NCBI GenBank assembly: GCA_963789005.1
Contig: CAWBIZ010000005.1
Location: 496,001 to 560,000, forward strand
Origin: DASSUW01 sp963789005
Lineage (GTDB): Bacteria > Actinomycetota > Thermoleophilia > Solirubrobacterales > Solirubrobacteraceae
Reading direction: 5' to 3'
Length of the DNA: 64,000 nucleotides
Position numbers and translations under genes: made by a program. This document shows, one piece after another, positions 17,508 through 24,868 of the stretch; the first letter of the stretch is position 1, and the number at the start of each line of letters is the position of its first letter. The notes beneath the pieces are model-generated. The model was not told the origin of the DNA. It was given only the letters and a program-made list of their open reading frames with translations, and did not search any database.

Positions 17508-17617
17508 GCGTGCATTAGCAACCCCACGCGAAAGTGGAGTGTCGAAAACCTGACGTTCCCGCGGAGACGCCGCGGCATCTGCGCCCTTCCCTCAATGCCG
17601 CCGTTGACGTTCGGCGG
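17508..17617. repeat. Composite dispersed repeat, copy B
   Basis: It begins GCGTGCATTAGCAACCCCAC, continues AGTGGAGTGTCGAAAACC and TGACGTTCCCGCGGAGACG, and ends CCCTCAATGCCGCCGTTGAC followed by GTTCGGCGG. It has the same block order and nearly the same length as copy A at 2641-2757. Its second half is an inverted copy of the tandem units at 17288-17431. Confidence 0.75.
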
Positions 17618-17735
17618 CGTCGCTGGGCCGCCGGGCGCGTGCCGGGCGAGCCGCGCCCGGCGCCCGGCGGGCCGGCGGCGCTCGCGCGCGAGGATGCGGC
17701 GGCGCCCGGTGAGCGCACCACAGAGAGCGCCTCGG

Positions 17736-19202
17736 TCAGTCGCGCGCGCGGGCTCGCGCTCGGCGGCGCTGCTTCGCCCGTCGCTTCTTCTTCGCGGCCT
17801 TGCGCTTCTTGGCCGCCTTGCGCTTCTTCGCGGCCTTCTTCGCCGTGCGCTCGGCGGCCGCGCGCTCCTGCGCGGCGGTCTTCGGGATGAACGCGGCGAC
17901 GGAGGAGTAGCCCGTGAGGTAGATGATCTCGCCGTCGGAGACGACCGCGTTGTACGCGCCGCGCGAGGAGTGGAACGCGCGCTTGCCCGTCCGCGCCCAC
18001 ATGCCCTGGGTGTCTCCGTTCCCGCGGTTCGAGTAGTAGACGATGTCGCCGACCACGGTCGCGGCGCCGGAGATGTTGCCGCCGTCCTTGTGCGCCCAGC
18101 GCGTCGCGCCGGAGCGCGCGTCGAGGGCGTAGAAGGTCCCGTCGTAGCTGCCGAAGTAGACGGTCGGCTTGCCGCCGCGGACCTGGGCGACCGCCGGGGA
18201 GGCGTAGACGTAGGAGCCGGTCCCGCGCCGCCACGCGAGCCGGCCCGACGCCGCGGAGAACGAGTACATGTTGCCGTCGGTGTTGCCGATGTACACGCGC
18301 CCGTACGCGACCGCGGGGGTGGAGTAGAAGTTGCCCGCCGACAGCCCGAGGTTGGCGCCGCTCGTGCCGGCGTGCCAGATCTGGCGGCCGGTGCGGCGCG
18401 AGATCGCGTAGACGTGGCCGCCGTAGGTGCCGAAGAACAGCCGTCCCTCGGCCAGCGCCATCCCACCCTTGGCCGCGCCGGCGGCGTCGAAGGTCCACTC
18501 GATCGCGCCGCCGCGGGCGCGCATCGCGTACACCGTGCCGTTCTCGGACCCGAAGTAGATCGTGCCGTCGACGAACAGGGGAGATGACTCGGTGCGGCTG
18601 CTGAGGTCACGCGACCACTCGATCTTGCCGTCGCGGGCGCGCAGCGCGGCGACCCGCCCGCCGCTGCCGCCGCCCCGGTCGCGCTCGAGCACGGTCACGT
18701 AGACCTTCCCGTTGCCGTACGCGGGCGACGACGCCGCCAGGTAGCCCATGTCGCGCTTCCACACGCGCTTGCCGGTCTTGCGGTTGAGCGCCGTCACCAC
18801 GCCGGCGTTGTCCATGATGAAGAGCCGGTCGCCGACGATGATCGGGGAGAACTCGAGCAGGACGTTCGCGCTCCAGCTCCACTGGCGCTTGAACGGCGGG
18901 CGAACCGACGCCTCGGTCTGCAGGAAGCGGCGCCGGTCGTCGGTGAAGCCGTACGTCGGCCAGGTGAAGCCGGCGAGCGGATTCGCCTTCTTCTTCTTGC
19001 GCTTGCCCTGCTGCGGCTCGTCGGCCACGGGCGTCGGGACCGTCGTCTGGGTCGGCTCCTCGCGGAACTCGACATCGCTGTTGAACACGTCACCCGGACG
19101 GGTGAGCGCGAAGACGGCGGCTGCGCAGGCGAACACGGCCGCGAGCGCTCCGAGGACGATGACGAGCCGCCGCCGGTACCACGGACGGGGCTCCGACGAC
19201 AC
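17736..19202 (-). CDS. Membrane-anchored PQQ-type beta-propeller protein
   Basis: A 488-aa protein with an N-terminal signal anchor (RRLVIVLGALAAVFACAAA, about residues 10-30) and a linker (to about 95). An outward-facing beta-propeller of PQQ/BamB type follows: repeated blades with G-x-(V/I)-x-A-L-(x)-R-x-T/D-G-x-x-x-W, for example VVTALNRKTGKRVWKR and VYAISRRTGRQIWHAG. The C-terminus is an extremely basic tail of about 40 residues (KKAAKKRKAAKK...). Family members act as scaffolds or bind quinone cofactors; no catalytic residues can be assigned here. The lysine tail could bind nucleic acid, teichoic-type polymers or phospholipid. Divergent from cca by 26 bp. Confidence 0.8.
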   Translation of the reverse strand: MSSEPRPWYRRRLVIVLGALAAVFACAAAVFALTRPGDVFNSDVEFREEPTQTTVPTPVADEPQQGKRKKKKANPLAGFTWPTYGFTDDRRRFLQTEASVRPPFKRQWSWSANVLLEFSPIIVGDRLFIMDNAGVVTALNRKTGKRVWKRDMGYLAASSPAYGNGKVYVTVLERDRGGGSGGRVAALRARDGKIEWSRDLSSRTESSPLFVDGTIYFGSENGTVYAMRARGGAIEWTFDAAGAAKGGMALAEGRLFFGTYGGHVYAISRRTGRQIWHAGTSGANLGLSAGNFYSTPAVAYGRVYIGNTDGNMYSFSAASGRLAWRRGTGSYVYASPAVAQVRGGKPTVYFGSYDGTFYALDARSGATRWAHKDGGNISGAATVVGDIVYYSNRGNGDTQGMWARTGKRAFHSSRGAYNAVVSDGEIIYLTGYSSVAAFIPKTAAQERAAAERTAKKAAKKRKAAKKRKAAKKKRRAKQRRRARARARD

Positions 19203-19228
19203 GCGTTCCAGGGTACCCAGCCGCCAAG

Positions 19229-20380
19229 ATGCCTCCCGTGAGCGACCTGCTCGAACGCCTCGGGCGCCCGCCCGCCGTCGCCGCGCTGGACGGCGAGGAC
19301 GCCGTGTACGTCGTCGGCGGCGCCGTGCGCGACCTGCTGCTCGGCCGCCGGCCGCACGAGCTCGACTTCGTCGTCGAGGGCGACGCGGTCGCGGTCGCCC
19401 GCCGGGCCGCCGAGCGGATCGGCGGACGGGTGACCGCGCACGAGCGGTTCGGGACGGCCACGGTCGCCGCGCCCGAGGCCACGTTGGACCTCGCCGCGGC
19501 GCGGCGTGAGCGCTACCCGGCGCCGGGAGCGCTCCCGGAGGTCGAGCTCGGCGCGACCCTGCGCGAGGACCTCGAGCGGCGCGATTTCACGGTCAACGCG
19601 ATCGCCCTGCACCTGGCCGACGGCGAGCTGATCGCGGTGCCCGGAGCTGAGGAGGACCTCGCCGCGCGACGCCTCCGCGTCCTGCACGAGGGCTCGTTCG
19701 CCGACGACCCCACGCGCATGCTCCGCCTCGCGCGCTACGCCGCCCGCCTCGGCTTCGAGCCCGACGAGGCAACCGACGGCCTCGTCGACCCCGAGTTGCT
19801 GCGCACCGTCACCGGGTCGCGGCTGGGAGCCGAGCTGCGGCTGCTCCTGCGGGAGCCGCAACCGGACGCCCTGCTCGCGCTCGAGCGCCTGGGCCTCGGC
19901 CGCGCGCTGCTCGGCGACTTCGAGGTCGATGCGGAGCTGGTCACCCGCGCTCAGACCTTGACCCCGCCCGATGCCCGTGCCGATCTCGTCGCGCTCGCCG
20001 CAACGCTGAGCGGGAGCGACGTGCGCGCGTGGCTCGACGACCTCGCGTTCCCGGCGGCCGAACGCGACGTGGTCACTCGTGCTGCGGCGTCCTCACCACT
20101 CGCTCCTGCCGCCGACGAGAAGTTGTGGTCGTTGCTGAGACGTGAGCCGGCCGAGGCGGTGGCGGTCGCGGGCGCGCGGGGCGACGAGGCGTCGGCGCGG
20201 CGCTGGCTCGACGAGGTGCGGCACCGGCGGCTCTCCATCACCGGCGACGACATCGTTGCGGCCGGCCTGTACGGGCCACGGGTGGGGGAGGCGCTGGACG
20301 CGGCGATGGGAGCGATGCTTCGCGGGGAGGCTCCCGACCGGGAGGGGCAGCTGGCCGCCGCCCTCGGGCGCCGGGCCTAG
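19229..20380 (+). CDS. cca: CCA tRNA nucleotidyltransferase / poly(A) polymerase family (class II)
   Basis: Adds or repairs the 3' CCA of tRNAs, or adds poly(A) tails; bacterial paralogues are hard to separate by sequence. It has 383 aa. Class II nucleotidyltransferase motifs are seen: VYVVGGAVRDLLLGRRPHEL then DFVVEGD with the catalytic DxD-like carboxylates, the RRDFTVNAIAL motif and the basic RMLRLARYAARLGF motif. The C-terminal third is helical and lacks an HD domain. ATG 19229 is assumed; a GTG at 19238 is an alternative start. Confidence 0.88.
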   Translation: MPPVSDLLERLGRPPAVAALDGEDAVYVVGGAVRDLLLGRRPHELDFVVEGDAVAVARRAAERIGGRVTAHERFGTATVAAPEATLDLAAARRERYPAPGALPEVELGATLREDLERRDFTVNAIALHLADGELIAVPGAEEDLAARRLRVLHEGSFADDPTRMLRLARYAARLGFEPDEATDGLVDPELLRTVTGSRLGAELRLLLREPQPDALLALERLGLGRALLGDFEVDAELVTRAQTLTPPDARADLVALAATLSGSDVRAWLDDLAFPAAERDVVTRAAASSPLAPAADEKLWSLLRREPAEAVAVAGARGDEASARRWLDEVRHRRLSITGDDIVAAGLYGPRVGEALDAAMGAMLRGEAPDREGQLAAALGRRA

Positions 20381-20383
20381 CAT
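20378..20383 (+). promoter_or_regulatory. Possible -10 box for pgeF
   Basis: TAGCAT overlaps the cca stop codon and ends eight bases before ATG 20392, an arrangement expected for a leaderless internal promoter. Confidence 0.25.
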
Positions 20384-20391
20384 TGAGCGCG

Positions 20392-21135
20392 ATGGCGACC
20401 GCCACGCTGCCGCAGCTCCGCGAGCCGTTCCGCTGGGAGGGCGAGCACATCGCCGCCGACCTGCCGGGGGCCAAGGCGCTGTTCACCACGCGGCTCGGGG
20501 GCGTCTCGACCGGGCAGTTCGCGTCGCTCAATCTCGGCCGCCTGACCGACGACGACGGCGCCAACGTCGACGAGAATCGGATCCGGGTGGCCGCGATCAC
20601 CGGCGCCCCGCGCGAGCGCTTCCTCTATGGCCGCCAGGTCCACGGCGCGGCCGTTCGCCGGGCGACCGAGCCGCCCGGCCCGGACCGGCCGCCGGCCGAG
20701 GAGGACGGCCAGGCGACCGCGCTCAGGCACCACCCGGCGCTCGTCTTCACCGCCGACTGCACGCCGCTCCTCCTCGCCGCCGACGGTGCTGTGGCCGCGA
20801 TCCACTGCGGCTGGCGCGGGGTGGCCGCCGGCGTTGTCGAGGAAGGCGTGGCCGCGCTGCGCGACGCCGGCGGCACCGGCCCGGTGACCGCGCTGATCGG
20901 CCCGGCGGCGCGTGGCTGCTGCTACGAGGTCGGCGAGGAGGTCCACGCGCACTTCGCGGGCTACGACGCCCGCCGCGGGGAGCGCAACCTCGACCTCCCC
21001 GCCGTCATCGCGGCGAAGCTCGAGAACGTGCACGACGCCGGCATCTGCACGATGTGCTGGTTCGGGCTGTTCTTCTCCCACCGCCGCGACGGCGGCGTGA
21101 CCGGCCGCCAGGCGGGGGTCGTGTGGCGGGTCTGA
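20392..21135 (+). CDS. pgeF: Peptidoglycan editing factor PgeF / multicopper polyphenol oxidase (laccase-domain) protein
   Basis: A 247-aa YfiH/DUF152-family protein. The metal-site residues of the family are visible in GRQVHGA (His), TADCTPLLL (Cys) and HCGWRG (His). Family members have been reported as purine nucleoside phosphorylases, laccase-like oxidases and, as PgeF, as enzymes that remove mis-incorporated L-Ser from peptidoglycan precursors. The position before yggS and sepF matches the division cluster of Actinobacteria. ATG 20392 is preferred over an upstream TTG at 20383. The 3' end overlaps yggS. Confidence 0.9.
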   Translation: MATATLPQLREPFRWEGEHIAADLPGAKALFTTRLGGVSTGQFASLNLGRLTDDDGANVDENRIRVAAITGAPRERFLYGRQVHGAAVRRATEPPGPDRPPAEEDGQATALRHHPALVFTADCTPLLLAADGAVAAIHCGWRGVAAGVVEEGVAALRDAGGTGPVTALIGPAARGCCYEVGEEVHAHFAGYDARRGERNLDLPAVIAAKLENVHDAGICTMCWFGLFFSHRRDGGVTGRQAGVVWRV

Positions 21136-21755
21136 TCACGGGGCTCGACGCCGGCCGCATCAGCGAGAACCTCGCCCGCATCCGCGAGGAGCTGCCCCCC
21201 GGGGTCGAGATCCTCGCGGCGGTGAAGTACCTCCCGCTCGAGGAGCTGGAGACGCTGGCGGCGGCCGGCGTCGAGCTCGTCGGCGAGAACCGAGCGCAGG
21301 ATCTCGAGGCCAAGGCGACCGCCCATTCCGGCGTGTTCCGCTGGCACTTCATCGGCCAGCTCCAGAGCCGCAAGGTGAAGGCGATCCTCCCGCACGTCGA
21401 GCTGATCCACTCCGTCGCATCGGACTCCGCGCTGCGCCAGCTCGAGCGTCACGGAACGCCCGAGACGGAGATCCTCGTCGAGGTCAACGTCGCGCACGAG
21501 GAAGGCAAGGCGGGGGTCGCGCCAAACGATCTCGGCGACTTCATCGCCCGCAGCCCGGTGCGCGTGAGCGGCCTGATGACGATGCCGCCGTTCACCGAGG
21601 ACCCCGAGGCCAGCCGCCCGCATTTCGCCGCCCTCCGCGAGCTGGCGCGGGAGCACGGCCTGAGCCGGCTCTCGATGGGCACGTCCCAGGACTACCGCGT
21701 CGCTGCCGAGGAGGGAGCGACGATCGTGCGGATCGGCACGAGCCTCTACGCGTAA
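21123..21755 (+). CDS. yggS: PLP homeostasis protein, YggS/PROSC family
   Basis: A 210-aa alanine-racemase-fold protein that binds pyridoxal phosphate and buffers its level, without known catalysis. The PLP lysine is in EILAAVKYLP; other family blocks are ELVGENRAQDLEAKA, WHFIGQLQSRKVK and the C-terminal SMGTSQDYRVAAEEGATIVR. It starts at GTG 21123 inside pgeF (13-bp overlap). It is conserved upstream of sepF in Gram-positive bacteria. Confidence 0.93.
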   Translation: MAGLITGLDAGRISENLARIREELPPGVEILAAVKYLPLEELETLAAAGVELVGENRAQDLEAKATAHSGVFRWHFIGQLQSRKVKAILPHVELIHSVASDSALRQLERHGTPETEILVEVNVAHEEGKAGVAPNDLGDFIARSPVRVSGLMTMPPFTEDPEASRPHFAALRELAREHGLSRLSMGTSQDYRVAAEEGATIVRIGTSLYA

Positions 21756-21804
21756 ACTGGCTGCGAGCAGGGAAACCGCGCTTTCAGGCGAACCTCTCCC
21801 GCGC

Positions 21805-22350
21805 ATGGCCTTCCGCGACACCTGGCACCGCACGCTCGTCTACTTCGGCTTGGCCGAGGACCGTGACGCGTACGACGACGAGCCGCTCGACACTCGCGAG
21901 CCCGAGGCCGAGCTGAGCGACCGCTACAGCGAGCGGCCGAACGTCCGCCGCCTGTCGCGCCGCCGGCGCGACGAGATCGACGACATCTTCGCCGACGACG
22001 CGCCGTCCGAGCGAAGCACCACCGTCCTCCGCTCCGTCGGCACCGCGGCGCGGGCCGCCAACGGCCGGGGAGACGTCCGCGTGCACCTGGTCATCCCGAA
22101 GTCCTTCAACGACGCCCAGGACGTGGCGGACAAGTTCAAGGACTCGATCCCCGTGATCCTCAACCTCCAGGGGTCCGACGCGGACCTCTCCAAGCGCCTG
22201 ATCGATTTCGCCTCGGGGCTCACCTACGCGCTCGACGGCGGCATGCAGCGGATCGCCGACAAGGTCTTCCTGCTCACGCCGCGCAACGTCGAGGTCTCCG
22301 CCGAGGAGCGCGCGAGGCTGATCGAGAAGGGCTTCTTCAACCAGTCCTGA
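21805..22350 (+). CDS. sepF: Cell division protein SepF
   Basis: Membrane-binding FtsZ partner that tethers the Z-ring in bacteria lacking FtsA. It has 181 aa: an N-terminal amphipathic segment (MAFRDTWHRTLVYFGLAED) suited to membrane binding, a charged linker to about residue 90, and the C-terminal SepF domain (VHLVIPKSFNDAQDVADKFK, then GLTYALDGGMQRIADKVFLL). ATG 21805 follows a 49-bp gap after yggS in which TAAACT (21753-21758) could be a -10 box. Confidence 0.95.
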   Translation: MAFRDTWHRTLVYFGLAEDRDAYDDEPLDTREPEAELSDRYSERPNVRRLSRRRRDEIDDIFADDAPSERSTTVLRSVGTAARAANGRGDVRVHLVIPKSFNDAQDVADKFKDSIPVILNLQGSDADLSKRLIDFASGLTYALDGGMQRIADKVFLLTPRNVEVSAEERARLIEKGFFNQS

Positions 22351-22361
22351 GCCGCGGCAGC

Positions 22362-22367
22362 TAACGT
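22362..22367 (+). promoter_or_regulatory. Possible -10 box for proC
   Basis: TAACGT lies eight bases before ATG 22376 in the 25-bp gap after sepF, consistent with a leaderless start. Confidence 0.25.
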
Positions 22368-22375
22368 CAGCCGCT

Positions 22376-23119
22376 ATGCAGGTCGGTTTCATCGGCGCCG
22401 GAAACATGGCCCGGGCCCTCGCCCGCGGATGGGGCGAGCCGGTGCTGTGCACGGACTCGGGGTCCGGCCGGGCGCAGGCGCTGGCCGACGAGCTCGGCGG
22501 CGAGGCGCTCGCCTCCAACCGCGAGCTGGCCGAGCGCGCCGACCTCGTGGTCCTCGCTCACAAGCCCGCGCAGCTCGCCGACATCGCCCGCGAGGCGGCC
22601 GGCGCCAAGGCCGTCGTGTCCGTGCTCGCGCGCACGAAGCTGGCCGACGTCCGGGCCGCGTACCCGGGGGTGCCCGCGTTCCGCGTGATGCCGAACACGC
22701 CGGTGGAGCTGGGCCGGGGAGCGATCGCGATCGCCCAGGACGACGCCGACGCCGACCTCCACGCGCAGGTGCGTGAGCGGTTCGAGCGCGTCGGCACGGT
22801 CGTGGAGGTCCCCGAGAAGCTGATGGGCATCGCGGGTGCCTGCTCCGGCGTCGGCCCCGCGTACTGGGCGCTGCTGGTCGAGGCGCAGGTCGACGCCGCG
22901 GTCCGCCGCGGCTTGCCCGCCGCGCTGGCGAGCACGCTCGTCGTCGAGACGATGGCCGGCTCGGCTGAGCTCCTACGGGCGCGCGACGGCGACACCTTCG
23001 GGGTCCGCCGCGAGGTCACCTCCCCCGGCGGCACCACCGCCCAGGGTTTGGCCGCGCTCGAGCGCGGCGGCGTCCGGGCCGCGTTCGCCAGCGCGATGGA
23101 CGACGTGGTGGGCGGCTGA
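22376..23119 (+). CDS. proC: Pyrroline-5-carboxylate reductase ProC
   Basis: Last step of proline biosynthesis, NAD(P)H-dependent reduction of pyrroline-5-carboxylate. It has 247 aa. The N-terminal Rossmann motif is VGFIGAGNMARAL; further family blocks are FRVMPNTPVELGRGAIAIA, AGACSGVGPAYWALLVEA and the C-terminal signature VTSPGGTTAQGLAALERGG. Its place between sepF and yggT is the common arrangement in Gram-positive division clusters. Confidence 0.95.
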   Translation: MQVGFIGAGNMARALARGWGEPVLCTDSGSGRAQALADELGGEALASNRELAERADLVVLAHKPAQLADIAREAAGAKAVVSVLARTKLADVRAAYPGVPAFRVMPNTPVELGRGAIAIAQDDADADLHAQVRERFERVGTVVEVPEKLMGIAGACSGVGPAYWALLVEAQVDAAVRRGLPAALASTLVVETMAGSAELLRARDGDTFGVRREVTSPGGTTAQGLAALERGGVRAAFASAMDDVVGG

Positions 23120-23120
23120 C

Positions 23121-23411
23121 GTGGAAGCACGCGAGCAGATCGCCGACTTCCTGTCGACGTTGATCTGGGTCTACACGCTGATCGTGATCGCGTGGGTGAT
23201 CGCGTCGTTCGTGTTCGCGATGGGCCTGCGCGTGCCGTACTCACGGCCGCTCAACGCCGTGCTCGACTTCCTGCGCGACGTGACGGAGCCGTACCTGCGC
23301 ATCTTCCGGCGGCTCCCACTGCGCGTCGGCCCGCTCGACCTGACGCCGATCGTGGCGATCCTCGTGCTCCGGATCGTGGGCGGCATCGTCGTGGAGCTCA
23401 TCAGGCCGTGA
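23121..23411 (+). CDS. YggT family membrane protein
   Basis: A 96-aa protein with two transmembrane segments, residues about 8-33 (FLSTLIWVYTLIVIAWVIAS) and about 70-94, separated by the family sequence FLRDVTEPYLRIFRRLPLR. The family is linked by genome context to division and membrane-protein homeostasis; no catalytic activity is known. It starts with GTG 23121 one base after the proC stop. Its stop overlaps lspA (GTGA). Confidence 0.9.
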   Translation: MEAREQIADFLSTLIWVYTLIVIAWVIASFVFAMGLRVPYSRPLNAVLDFLRDVTEPYLRIFRRLPLRVGPLDLTPIVAILVLRIVGGIVVELIRP

Positions 23412-23860
23412 CGCCCGGCGGGCGGGCGGCGGCCGTCGCGCTCGCGACCGTCGCCGCCGATCAGGCCGTCAAGGCGCTCGTGCGCGCCACGATCGAGCGC
23501 GGCGAGGAGGTCGAGCTCGTGCTCGGCATACAGCTCGTCAACGTGCGCAACCGGGGGATCGCGTTCGGCCTGTTCGCGGGTGGCGGCGTGCTGCTCGTGG
23601 TGTTCGCGCTCGCTGCCCTGACCGCGCTGCTGATCTTCTTCGCCCGCCACCGGCACCGGCCGCTGGTGTGGCTGCCGACCGGGCTGCTGATCGGGGGCGC
23701 CGTCGGCAACCTCATCGACCGCACCGTCGAGGGGGCGGTCACCGACTTCGTCGACCTTCCGCTGTGGCCCGCCTTCAACCTCGCCGACCTGGCGATCACG
23801 TTCGGCGTGCTGTCCCTGCTCTACGTGCTCGAGGGGCCGCCGCGACATGGACGGCGATGA
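23408..23860 (+). CDS. lspA: Lipoprotein signal peptidase LspA
   Basis: Integral membrane aspartyl protease that removes the signal peptide from diacylglyceryl-modified prolipoproteins. It has 150 aa with four hydrophobic segments. The family blocks are DQAVKALVRATI, NRGIAFGLF, GGAVGNLIDRTVEGAVTDFV (first catalytic Asp) and FNLADLAITFGVL (second catalytic Asp). It starts at GTG 23408 in the yggT stop and overlaps rluD by 14 bp. Confidence 0.96.
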   Translation: MTPGGRAAAVALATVAADQAVKALVRATIERGEEVELVLGIQLVNVRNRGIAFGLFAGGGVLLVVFALAALTALLIFFARHRHRPLVWLPTGLLIGGAVGNLIDRTVEGAVTDFVDLPLWPAFNLADLAITFGVLSLLYVLEGPPRHGRR

Positions 23861-24740
23861 GCTCGTCGTCGGGCCGGGCGCCGCGGGCGAGCGGCTCGAC
23901 GTGTTCCTCGCCCGCACGGCCGGCTCGCGCACCGCGGCACAGCGGCTGATCGCCGCCGGCCTCGTCCTCGTCGACGGCGAGCCGCGCGCCAAGCGCCACG
24001 TGGTCGCCGCCGGCGAGCGCGTGCAGGTCGCGCCCGAGCCGGATGCGCCGCCCGCCGAGGTCCCGGACGCGACCTACGCCGTCGCGTACGAGGACGAGCA
24101 CCTACTGGTGGTCGACAAGCCGCCCGGCGTCGTCGTGCACCCGGCGCGCGGACATGCCGCCGGCACGCTCGCCCAGGCGCTCGCGGGGCGCGCCGCCGGC
24201 GGCGAGGACCCGCGCCGCGCCGGCATCGTCCACCGCCTCGACCGCGACACCTCGGGCCTGCTCGTGGTCGCGCGCACCGAGGCCGCGTTCGATGCGCTCA
24301 AGGCGCAGATGCGGCGGCGTGAGGTCACGCGCGAGTACGTCGCGCTCGTCGAGGGCCGCCCCGCGGCGCGGGCGGGGACGATCGACGCGCCGATCGGCCG
24401 CGACCGGCGGGTGCGCACGCGGATCTCGACGGACACCGACGAGCCGCGCGCGGCGGTCACGCACTTCGAGGTCGAGCAGCCGCTCGACGGCTTCACGCTG
24501 CTGCGGGTGCGGCTCGAGACCGGCCGCACGCACCAGATCCGCGCGCACCTGCTGGCGATCGGCCACCCGGTGGCCGGCGATCCGGAGTACGGCCGCGCGG
24601 GCCTGCTCGGGCTGCCGCGCCAGTTCCTGCACGCCGAGCGCCTGGCGTTCGCCCATCCCGTCACCGGCGAGCCGATCGACGTGCGGTCGCCGCTGCCCGC
24701 CGAGCTTCGCGACGTCCTCGATAAACTGCACGGACCCTAA
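23847..24740 (+). CDS. rluD: RluA/RluD family 23S rRNA pseudouridine synthase
   Basis: Converts uridines of 23S rRNA to pseudouridine. It has 297 aa: an N-terminal S4 RNA-binding domain (residues 12-70, RLDVFLARTAGSRTAAQRLI) and a catalytic domain with VVDKPPGVVVHPARGH, the catalytic HRLDRDTSGLLVVA (Asp) and the late RLETGRTHQIRAHLLAIGHP motif. It is coupled to lspA by overlap, the usual lspA-rluD pair. The exact target uridines are inferred from family only. Confidence 0.93.
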   Translation: MDGDELVVGPGAAGERLDVFLARTAGSRTAAQRLIAAGLVLVDGEPRAKRHVVAAGERVQVAPEPDAPPAEVPDATYAVAYEDEHLLVVDKPPGVVVHPARGHAAGTLAQALAGRAAGGEDPRRAGIVHRLDRDTSGLLVVARTEAAFDALKAQMRRREVTREYVALVEGRPAARAGTIDAPIGRDRRVRTRISTDTDEPRAAVTHFEVEQPLDGFTLLRVRLETGRTHQIRAHLLAIGHPVAGDPEYGRAGLLGLPRQFLHAERLAFAHPVTGEPIDVRSPLPAELRDVLDKLHGP

Positions 24741-24789
24741 ACCCGACCCCGGGCGGCACTCCACAACCGACCCCGAGGCCGCGACCCTG

Positions 24790-24808
24790 CCCGGCGCCCA
24801 GCGCCGGG
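24790..24808 (+). terminator. Hairpin between rluD and rpsB
   Basis: CCCGGCGC, loop CCA, GCGCCGGG: a perfect 8-bp stem in the 128-bp gap before rpsB. It may end the rluD transcript or be part of an rpsB leader that binds S2 protein; no T tail is present. Confidence 0.4.
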
Positions 24809-24868
24809 TCCGCAATCGCCTCGATTCGCCCGGGTTTGCAAGTCCAACTTCACAAAGGGAGCAATTCC

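Larger units (their letters stand above)
17279..17735. other. Intergenic repeat cluster between rsgA and the propeller gene
   Basis: 457 bp without a convincing gene. It contains three direct units of about 53-54 bp (17288-17431) and a composite repeat in the opposite orientation (17508-17617), then about 120 bp of unassigned GC-rich sequence. Open frames through the repeats encode low-complexity Arg/Pro peptides and are not believed. Confidence 0.7.
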
